Shown in pieces: positions 39,672-48,804 of a stretch of 64,000 bases of DNA. Source of the DNA: Selaginella tamariscina (lineage: Eukaryota; Streptophyta; Lycopodiopsida; Selaginellales; Selaginellaceae). A program made the translations under genes and the position numbers. The notes beneath the pieces are model-generated. The model was not told where the DNA came from and searched no databases. It saw only the letters and a list, made by a program, of their open reading frames with translations. Within the stretch, counting starts at the first letter, position 1, and each line of letters begins with the position of its first letter. Location: contig PUQB01000054.1 in the NCBI GenBank assembly GCA_003024785.1, forward strand, positions 1 through 64,000, read 5' to 3'.

Positions 39672-42600
39672 TCATGAAGACTCGTTTCCACCAGCCAGTG
39701 CCTCGTCGTTAATGAATGCATTGTTACGGTGTCGTGAACGTTTCTCCAAAATCTGTCTGTCGTAAACTTCGAACTCTTCAACCATTTTCTTTGCCATCTG
39801 ATTAGCGTAGTCTGGTAGAACAATACTGAAAACATATTAAAGTTTAAAACCAAAGAAATGATAAAACAAATCTCACTCATCATCTGATGACTCGTATGAT
39901 CTCTCTTCTGCTGACTCATCTGATGACTCGTCGTTGTGCTCCACGGACTTCTCCGTAACAACATCCTTGTCGTTTCGAGAAGGCGGATCCTGGTCTCCAT
40001 CGTTGTCGCTAGCCAAAGGCAAATCCTGTGCTTCTGTTTCCATGGCCCTCTTCCACTCATCAAAAGGAGTAATCATGGAAACAACTTGATCATCCCCACC
40101 ACCTTCAGCTGCTGTAACACTTGGAATGACCTTCCTGAAGACATCTCTGGCTGCTAAAACCAGATCCTTGTTGATGTCGATTCCATAACCATGTCTCCCT
40201 GTGTGAAAAGCTGCAAGAATACTAGCACCGGTTCCCACTGTTAGATCCACAACAGTTCCACCAGGCTTTGTGAGCTTCTCCACTAGCATCGCAAACAACT
40301 TGGGAGATTTCGGGCCAATTGAAATCCTGAAAGTTACAATATTAGAACATGAGAAATAACAAACAACATTATACCATGGGAGCTGGAAATCTTCTGGCTC
40401 ATCAAAAAGAAGAGTGTAGCGAGTGTCCAAGATCTCCTTGTTCTTGGCAACCTTAGAGTAGGGGGAACCAAAAATACACATGGCAATGATGCTTTCCTGA
40501 AAAAATAAACATTAAAAAATGACATTCTCAAAAAGAAGAATTACCTTTCTAGAGAAACGGTATCCCCATGACTTTGTCGTGTGCACATAACTCATCTGCA
40601 GAAACTTTAGCTTGCAAGTTTCTGCAGTGTTCTTCAAAGCTAGAACATCATCCGGTAGCACAAACACTACCACATGGCCAGCTCTGTCTAATATCCCGAA
40701 AGCAAGGTTCACCAAGTTCTTCAGCAAAGCATCCGAGAACTTCGTGTATTGATCCACCATCCCGCCTGCCTCAGCAACGCATCCGGTAGGCGGGTCGATG
40801 ACAACGAGATCAACAGCTCCCTGGATGCATTTTGGTGGAGGCTTCGCACCAAACACATGAATAGTCCAACTTGACTTGTGACTCACGATCCAATCCTCAA
40901 GCTCCTTCAATCCTGACGGAAAAGGCCTTCCGGCTTTGAAGTACTGGACTGCAAGGTTCTCTGAATCTGCATGAATGATTTCCCAGCTTCCATTTCCCTT
41001 CTCAGGCATCACCATCCTCAACATATCATCTTCTTCCAATCCAGCCGAGATGAAGGATGGGGCTGAAGAAGAAGCTTGTCCCTTGCTGACCTTGCTCGCC
41101 GATCTAGCATACCTGATATCCATCTTCACATGGAGCTTCCTTGCAGCATTGTCGTTCTTCCATAATAGCTCTCGCCGATCATCCTTGTGTATCTTATAGC
41201 TGGCCATCTCCCATTCGGGACAGTCACCAGGAAGGAAATCCAGCCAGAAAGGACAGTGTTCCACTTCGTAATCACTGATATCACGTAACAACCGGCTCCA
41301 CATGCTAGAATCCTTGGTAACATCCATCCACTCTTTGAAATCTTCAGGGAGTGCATCGTTCTTCCATTTTAAAAACCTGTAAAAATAGATAAAAATCTGT
41401 AAAGAAACAAAAAAAAAACTTGCCTGAATGCCATTCTTTTTGCAGATTTTTCCAGCTCAAATAGTCGAGGAGGTGGAATTGTCGCACCGAACTCCTTGTT
41501 CTCGAGCATGTTCTGGTACATATCCAACTTAATTTCATTGTGCATCTTCATATACCATGTCATGAACTCCTCTACATGCTCGACCAAAAGCTCTTTAGCT
41601 GCCTCCGCGACCTGGCACGATAAAACGAATAAAAATGAAAAATATAAATATTAAATTACCTGGAACCAGTAAGTAAAGATGTGCAAAAACTTGATGAAGT
41701 CCTTGTCAGGCCAGCCGGTGACACCTTCCTTCTTGTCTTTCTCCGTCATGTTCACCAGCTTCTCAAGAACGCCACGTTCTTGAATGTGCACAAGCTTTCC
41801 AAGGATATCAACCTTGACGTTGGAAGGAAGCTGGGACTTCGCGAGCATTTGAAGCTTCTCCAGAGTTATTTGCTTCGTTGATGGTTTGATAGTGATATCT
41901 GTGATCGCCTTGAACCAATCTTCACCGACCGCCGGATCAGCAATGGTGAGGAATTTGTTCATCCGAACTGTGAATGTCTTGTAAACGCTGGAGAGGATCT
42001 GAGATTCTGTCTGGTTTGGTTTTCTGTTCGCAAGTTTTGTAGCGATTTGTCGCTTCAGTTGATTCTGCAAAAGAAACCGAAAATCAAAAAAAGTCAAAAG
42101 AAGAAGAAAAGATTACCTCCCAAAAAATCTTCACCAATGTCGTCTTTGGATACTCGTACCAAACGTCTTCTTTTCTGTTCGATCTCCACACTTCCACAGC
42201 TTTTCTATCTTCCTCCGGCATCCCGCGAAGAACATGATCGGTAGAAAGATCTGCAGACTTCACACAACAATTCCGTAAGAACTGCAAGGTGTGAATGATT
42301 GTTGTAGGAACCACACGAGCAGTTGCTCTGCAAAACAAAACAACATTTATTTAGTATTTAAATAATGAAACAAACAAGTCACTTACTCATTCAACCGATT
42401 GCAAGCAGCGATTAGTCTCTTCTCCTCTTGCACTGTGGATGCTATGAGTGTTGCACGTACACGCAAAGTCCATTTCAAACCTGGCTCTTCAGCAAGCAAA
42501 GTGTTCAAAGCAACCCGACGATGATTCCCATCCCACACCAGAAACTTTGCATCTTTCAGAAATCGATACCATGCAGAAAATGCTGGCTTATGCAAATCCG

Positions 42601-43303
42601 CTTCAAACTCTCTATCGACCTGTGCTTCTGACTCATTCCAACTTCGGCGTTCGTCTGCACTCAGCTGTGGTCCGAAAGATAAGGTGAACACTGACGTCTC
42701 CTGGTAAAATCCTTCAGCTCTAATCCATCCAACAAGGTCTTTCACGCCGTCCTTAGTGACATTCCTCAAACGTTGGTGTGGGAGCAACCTGTGAACCGGG
42801 ATACGCGGAGGCTCACCAAGCTCAACTGGAACGTAGTGGTCTCGTCCTTGTAGCGATGTGTCAATATCTGTGTCATACCGAATAACAAGATCCCGAAGAA
42901 GCTTGGATGGAGCCTCAAGTGTCAGCCGCTCCGGAATTGCATATGATTCGGCAACATCCTCAGGAGCATCCAGTTTCCTCTTCTTATTGAACATTTTACT
43001 ACCAAGATCAATATCCGGTACTTCCTCTGCATTACCGTGTTCTGCAGAGCTTCCTGCAATCTCCCTATTTCTAGGCATCCATTCACTCACCACAGTATGT
43101 TCATCAATGACTTGCGAACTATCCACAGGTTCATTGTTCGTCGGCATCATCTCTTTGTGTTGCAGTTGTTGCTTGGCGCCTCGGCCTCCTTTCTTGCCAC
43201 GAGGTTTTGGAGCCATATCTGCAAGAGCTTCTTGGACGATATGTTCTTGAAGTGTCAAAGTCTTGTATTTATCTCGTAGTCTCTTACTCTGCCTTTGTCT
43301 CAT
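39672..43303 (-). CDS. ParB-like / amino-DNA methyltransferase fusion
   Basis: Eight exons (43303-42387, 42327-42117, 42064-41660, 41611-41424, 41376-40545, 40496-40375, 40326-39877, 39825-39672) join in phase to 1,092 residues. About residues 155-300 form a ParB/sulfiredoxin-like domain (IPVHRLLPHQRLR, VWDGNHRRVALN at about 256-267). The middle is helical. A permuted, beta-class methyltransferase domain follows: catalytic motif IV first (VVIDPPTGC, D768-P-P-T771), then after about 150 residues the SAM-binding motif I (KPGGTVVDLTVGTG, D919...G923-x-G925) with YGIDIN. DPPY or SPPY is usual for N6A/N4C enzymes; Thr here is atypical. The C-terminus is Ser/Asp/Glu-rich. The intron after exon 4 starts with GC. 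Lys/Arg-rich start (RQRQSKRLRDK, PRGKKGGRGAK) suggests nuclear entry. Proposed role: marking the element's own DNA. Confidence 0.85.
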
Positions 43304-43636
43304 TCTGCAATTACAACAACTGATAAGTGTGTGTGTGTGAGTTGTTTTAATTTATGGACACACATTTACTATATATGTATACCTATCAATATATATAGAC
43401 ACACACGCACACACACACATATTTATACGTGTAATGTTGTTTGTGTGTGTGCTCACTATATAATGTTCCTTGTGTATGTGTGTAATGTTGATTATGTGTG
43501 TGTGTGTGCAATGTTGTTTGTGTTTTGTGATGTGTCTGTGTGAGAGAATATGGGTATATTCATATCTCTTCACATGTATATACAGACGAAAAAGCATCAT
43601 CTCATATATACAAGTCTTAAATTCATATACTTATAC

Positions 43637-43689
<53 letters not shown>

Positions 43690-44696
43690 TTTTAAGTATG
43701 TATTTAAATATATATATTTATATTACACACACACATGTATACAAGTCTAATGTTGTATAATCATACGTGTGTAAAATGTTATTTATGTGTGTGCGCAAAA
43801 ACACACACACACACACACACACGGATTTCCTGCCCGAATTGGCAGGAAATGTGTGTGTGTGTGTGTGTGTGTTTGCCGAAATCGGCAATAACTCATGCGT
43901 CGGAGGTGTGTGTGTGTGTGCACACGCGCGTGCGTTTGTGAATACAAAGAAATCCTACTGAATTTGCACATACATTCACAGAAATTACTATACACATATA
44001 TAAGATTTTACCTGTAGCCATGTCGCCGTGACGCTCACACTAGCCTCTTGTCGCCGCAAAAAAAAGAACAAAAGTGCCCTCTCTCAACAATGGAGAATGG
44101 AGAAGAAGAATGGGTAGTCCTGAACCTTTACCCTAAAATCTAACACTTAACCCTTTGACCCTTAACTATAAAACTGTGTTTAATTAAACCATACAACAGT
44201 ATATATAATACTTACGATAAATAACATACTATATAAAAGGATACAAATACAAACACATATTTAAGTAAAAATTTGTATGTTAAAAAACATATTATTATAT
44301 AATTAAATAAATATTCGTGTAAAAATATGTATTTATAATTGACAATTGGTAGCGGAGCAAGTATTAATCAACATCTACATTTGATAAAATACTGGATCAA
44401 ATAACTATATAATTATAATAAATAAATTAACAGAATATAAACAAGTCATAAATAAATATGTCAGATGAATGTAGATTAGACACACATTTATTTAAAAGAC
44501 AATAAAGATTGCTCTATCTCTACGTGAAGTGCTATACTATATTAGCATCTAAGATCTATACGTTTCCTTGAATTAAATATTCGCCCACGTTGAGTCATGA
44601 TTGTGAATTTTTGAAATGGTAATATCCGATATTTACCAAAAGATGATTAAGTAATGCTGTTGTTTTTCTGTCACGTTTGTGGTAACTGCTTGCAAA
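43304..44696. promoter_or_regulatory. Divergent promoter region of the MULE
   Basis: 1.39 kb between the two start codons. It holds (TG)n and (AT)n tracts (AT run 43649-43684), a large hairpin at 43800-43872 and AT-rich DNA. A likely 5' UTR intron of the methyltransferase gene runs from a donor at 44011 to an acceptor next to 43305 (ATTGCAG). The upstream exon, on the minus strand, contains a short ATG frame. Confidence 0.5.
43800..43872. repeat. Long hairpin built on AC/GT runs
   Basis: (AC)11, a GG bulge, ATTTCCTGCC, loop CGAATT, GGCAGGAAAT, (GT)11. The inner 10-bp stem is perfect and the outer 22-bp dinucleotide arms are complementary. A second small stem, TTGCCGA-AA-TCGGCAA, follows at once. 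Confidence 0.85.
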
Positions 44697-47600
44697 ATGG
44701 CCAGGATTGTTTACGGCAATTTGGATCACGATGTTCCTGTGATAGATGGTGTTGGAATCATTCTTACTAATCAGATTAGAACGTTCTTTGGCATTTTTGA
44801 TTGGCAAAGTGTTCGTCTTTTTAAACTTCTTCATGGGCAATCTGCTTTACAGATCGAAATAAACGAGGACCAAGATGCTGGAGGGAAGGATAATCCAGGA
44901 TATGTTTTGTTACCGGATGAAGGACCATTGTTTAAGCTTGTCGTTGCTTCTGACTCTGAATACTCAACGTTGAAGAACCTTTTCACTTCTAATACCTGCA
45001 AAAAGGGAAGAATTCTTATCGAGGGTTCCACGATCATTCATACAAATGAATTGCCTATTGCGTATGATGGGGATGTCATTTTTGAGCTCCCTCCTTCCGA
45101 ATACAAATACAAAGGAATGAATCGGAAAGAGGATGGACATACCTGGACAGCAGGAACGACCAGCAACTGGAATTTTCAAGCGAGGGTGTCCAGGAGCAAA
45201 TGTGTTGGGAGCCTTTGCTGTATCAACCCGGACTGCCCTGCTTCTAAGGCAGGATTTCCGAACTGCACTAAATGGAAAGGATGTATTGTTTCCCCACCTT
45301 CAATCGACAAACTGGCAAAAGGATTGACATGTTTTTTCTGTAAAGAAAATCCATTGTGCCTTGAAGTTTGTCATGCTGTGGCGTTTTGCGTTTTCCCAGA
45401 CGACATAACCAAGACTAGATTGTTTATCCACCAGGGAAAACATTCACATCCAGTGGGTGATGGTGTTTCTGCATCGAACAAAGAAGAAATGCATATGGCG
45501 GTCCAGAATGCAACAGAAAGAACTCCCAGAGCTAGTCCAAGAGTCATCGAAATGGCAGCATGTAAAGATGCTATCTTTGGTTTTCTATTAGATAATTCTG
45601 AGCCTGGAAGTTGGGATAAGCTCATGGATCATTTGCAACCATTATCAAACAATCGAAGGTACAATTAGAGTTTTACTTTGTGCTGAGCATTCTTTGATAA
45701 TACCTTTGATGCAGAGTTCGTCAATGGGTAGCGTCCGCAAAGAGAACTGCTGCTGAAATGCCAGAGAATATTGATGGATTATTGGAGCTGAAACGAAGGT
45801 TGTCTATCCCATTCATCCACGTGATTCACTATCCTGGGATGAATTTCCGTGGTTCAGACGACCAGGCATTAGTTTTTAAGATGACGGTTTCAGGGCCAGG
45901 TTCTGGAATCGATTATGTAAGGATGTGCCAACCTCCTCTTGGCCCTTTGCAGAAGAGTTGGGTTCTACTTGATCACACACACCGTGTTGTTGATAAGTGG
46001 ATCACTCTGGCATTGCATGTTTACGACCCAAAGTAAGATGTTATCTTTTTGTTGTTTGCTTAACTCTTTGATTATTTTATAGTGTGCGCCGATTATCCAC
46101 CATTGCTTATGGTGACATGAAGAGACAAACGGCTGGAGCTGTGGAGAAGTTTTTTCGTGCTATGTTGGATGTCTGTTCCGAGAAGGGAATCTACAATGTG
46201 CAGTTCGCTGGGTTTATGTCCGATGAAGCAGGAGCGATCTGGCAAGCAATTAGGAATGTGTTCTTTAATGGCCAAGAAATTCCTGGACGTGAACGGAGCT
46301 GTATCTTTCACTATGAACAAGCCATACAACGTGTGACAAGGAAGTGGGTCCCTCTTGAACATCAACAACAACATCTTCAACTTTTGAGATCATGGCCAAC
46401 AGCCACATCAACAACTGATCGTGAAGAAATTGAAAATAATCTTTTCCGCTTTTGGAATGAAAATGTGAAGGATGTTGGAGTTATGCAGACGTGGTTTTCA
46501 TGGTGGGAAAGACAGAAGAATCATATTTCAAATGTTGTTCTTGAAAGCATGCCGGAGAATGCTGCAAGGGTTGTGCCCATGACAAACCAGTCGGAGTCTG
46601 TTCACGGAAGATGGAGGAGGGCTAGAGATTCAAAATACATTTCATTGTACCAAGCTACAATCCACGACCTGACTGAATCAGTGCGACAATGTGCTCTTGT
46701 GAAGGCTTTTAGAGATGGAAGGTATAGTGGTTCCGGGCCGACTTCAGAGGAGCTCTCAGCAAGGTTCGAGAGAAGAATGTCAAATGCTAACTCAACAACA
46801 CCTACAGCAAAGGTTATCATCGACTTAGTTGAAGATGTTGCTCCATCAAGCATGCAGGATACTGCTTTTGTGGCTGCCACGAATGTTGAACATCGCACTG
46901 TGCAAAGAAATATGGGGTCAGAGGCTGAACGATCCCACCGACCGGACATCTTCTATAGTGAACAGGTTATTCCAACACAGTGTAGACGGAAGCGACGATT
47001 GGATTTTCAACTTGCAGAAGAACATGAAGAATATGTTCTGGTTGAAGAACAAGATGTTACACCTGGACAATGGGCGATTAGAAGATGTGGTGAAAGAAGT
47101 TCTGTGAAATGTCTGGCAGGCTTTCCCTCTTCAGGAGGTCAGTGGAGTGCTTGTGACAAAAAGATCAGTCCTAGTGGTAATCGAGTGGCTGCTCCTTGTT
47201 TTTTTGGAAGGATCAGATACAATGACAAAGAAACTGGTGAAGAATGCTTTCGCTCACAAATGATGTATTTTTGTCCAACAAACATGCTTTGCAACAGACA
47301 TCCAAGACCAACTATTGTTTCTCCGCCAGCTTCTACCTCGGTTTGGAAAGTTCAAGTGGGCACGAAGCTGATAGCAATGGAGATCAATGATCTGGCAAGA
47401 TCAGGTTTTATGCTAGCTGGGCTTCCTTCAGCTCATGCAGGAGTGCCAGGTTTTTCAACACCTCATGTTCCTTCAGTTCCTGTTGGAGTCACTGGATTTT
47501 CAACACCCCCTGCACAATTTCGTGGACCTCCTGTTCCTGCAAGTGGTCGTGCAACAAGAACACCTTTAGGGATGTCTAAGAAACAACAGGTAAGTTTTGA

Positions 47601-47916
47601 AGCATGTTTGACGTTGGGAGCATATGTCGCAGAAGTTGACGTGGTTGATCCTCCAACATGCATTCGCTTCAGAGTATGTGACAACGACCATACATCTGCT
47701 TGGGTTGTCATTTGTAGCGCACCATCTTGTTCATGCTCGGAGTTCTGCAATGGTCGTCAGTGGGTGCCTTGCAAACATATGTATTTTGTTTACAAGCGTG
47801 TACTGGGAGCTGATCCTCGAGTTGTCAAGCATTTGCAACGTCGTACACTTGCACCCCGTGAACTAAGTTCTTTATTGATGCTACCAAGGAACCTCCATCC
47901 TCCACCATCTATTTAG
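44697..47916 (+). CDS. MULE transposase with extra zinc domains
   Basis: Three exons (44697-45658, 45715-46032, 46083-47916) give 1,037 residues. Residues about 168-251 are a Cys-rich domain ending IHQGKHSHPV (C...C...H-x-H), like the WRKY/GCM-type DNA-binding domains of MULE transposases. The catalytic core shows WVLLDHTH (D407), GFMSDEAGAI (D474) and CIFHYEQAI (C500-x2-H503), as in the MULE DDE family. A second Cys-rich block follows (WAIRRCGERSSVKC, YFCPTNMLCNRHPRP) and then a SWIM finger CSCSEFCNGRQWVPCKHMYF (C976, C978, C990, H992). The start at 44697 is the first ATG; the frame has no breaks. The enzyme cuts and pastes the element through the inverted repeats. Its start faces away from the methyltransferase gene. 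Confidence 0.87.
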
Positions 47917-48094
47917 TGTGTTTGGTTTGTTTTCAAACAGCTTCGGTTTTATATTTGTTATTTCAAACTTATAATTTTCAATATAAATTTTAATGGTAAT
48001 TTTATGTTTAGCATATTTTTAAGTAATTTAACATATATTTTCTTTAAATACAACAAAAATATACTACCATATTTTGTATGCGGCCGCCGCACTA

Positions 48095-48232
48095 GAATAT
48101 TCTAGAATATTCTTGAAAATTTTGGAAGGTCCAATTGTGTGTACACTTGGCAGTACGAAAAATTTCCGTACAGAATATTCGAGGATATCTAGACGGAAAT
48201 CGTACGGAACAACGGAATATTCAAGAATATTC
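48095..48232. promoter_or_regulatory. GAATATTC cluster, right subterminal
   Basis: Five GAATATTC palindromes at 48095, 48105, 48173, 48215 and 48225, interspersed with TTTCCGTAC and CGTACGGA words. This mirrors the cluster at the left end. Confidence 0.45.
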
Positions 48233-48282
48233 GGAAATCTAGGTCAAGCTCGTTGACCTGCGCTCGAATTTCGCCGTGCCCC
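48233..48282. repeat. MULE terminal inverted repeat, right
   Basis: Ends CGCCGTGCCCC. CTGCGCTCGA at 48258-48267 is the complement of the left-end TCGAGCGCAG and lies 15 bases from the terminus (14 on the left). Confidence 0.75.
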
Positions 48283-48291
48283 TCGCTATAC
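48283..48291. repeat. Target-site duplication, right (MULE)
   Basis: TCGCTATAC, identical to 39358-39366. Confidence 0.9.
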
Positions 48292-48311
48292 ACATGCATA
48301 ACTCATAAATA

Positions 48312-48599
48312 TTATACACCTCGTTTACCCTTTTCACGTACACAGTTAATAGATCTATATGTAAGCATGTGATATCGAGCCAGATTGAAATGTAGCCCAT
48401 TAATGACAACCCTGTATACATTGCTTCGGTTTCGGGTGAAGACACTGTTCTCTGTGGTGTTCCGTGTGTTGTAGTAGATTACTCCTGGGCTTGATTCCGG
48501 GCAGTCCGTTATTCCTTTGTTCAGAACTCTCTTTGCAAATGCAACATTTGAATATGCATTCCCAATCAACAGCATGAAAATCCCCAATAATATGGACAT
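48312..48599 (-). CDS. Possible small secreted protein
   Basis: Minus-strand frame of 95 residues starting MSILLGIFMLLIGNAYSNVA, a good signal-peptide-like start, then RVLNKGITDCPESSPGVIYY and VFTRNRSNVYRVVINGLHFN. It ends about 20 bases outside the MULE target duplication. No family is recognised. The codon-like texture and N-terminal hydrophobic segment are the only support. Confidence 0.35.
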   Translation of the reverse strand: MSILLGIFMLLIGNAYSNVAFAKRVLNKGITDCPESSPGVIYYNTRNTTENSVFTRNRSNVYRVVINGLHFNLARYHMLTYRSINCVREKGKRGV

Positions 48600-48804
48600 T
48601 GTTACAGAAATATGGAGTTTGTGGAGTGTATATGCAATGGGGATTGTGACATCTATAGTGGGACTTATATGGGTGGGTGTGGGTATCCGCTTACTCAAGC
48701 ACACAAAGTTTGAAGAGTCAATATTAAGACAAGTGTTCTACATGAATTTGCTCTGTCATGAAACAAATATTAAATATTGAAAAAAGAAATTTTTAAAAAA
48801 ATAA

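Larger units (their letters stand above)
39367..48282. mobile_element. Complete Mutator-like transposon carrying a methyltransferase gene
   Basis: An 8,916-bp element bounded by a perfect 9-bp target duplication and imperfect terminal inverted repeats starting GGG. It holds two divergent genes, the ParB-methyltransferase (minus, 43303-39672) and the MULE transposase (plus, 44697-47916). About 1.4 kb of microsatellite-rich DNA lies between their starts. Both genes splice cleanly and have no frame break, unlike the retroelements around it, so the insertion is probably young and may be autonomous. Clustered GAATATTC palindromes lie just inside both ends. It sits between two inverted gypsy elements of one family. 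Confidence 0.88.

Noticed and set aside
40545-41376. MT-A70 (METTL3-like RNA methyltransferase) assignment from the DPP motif
   Set aside because: DPPW is absent, and the KPGG...DLTVGTG...YGIDIN motif I after motif IV fits the beta-class DNA enzymes better.
39672-43303. Bacterial contamination as the source of the methyltransferase gene
   Set aside because: Seven spliceosomal introns and a location inside a plant-type MULE with a target duplication argue for a nuclear gene.
43800-43872. microRNA precursor
   Set aside because: The stem is mostly dinucleotide repeat with a tiny loop and no plausible unique mature sequence.
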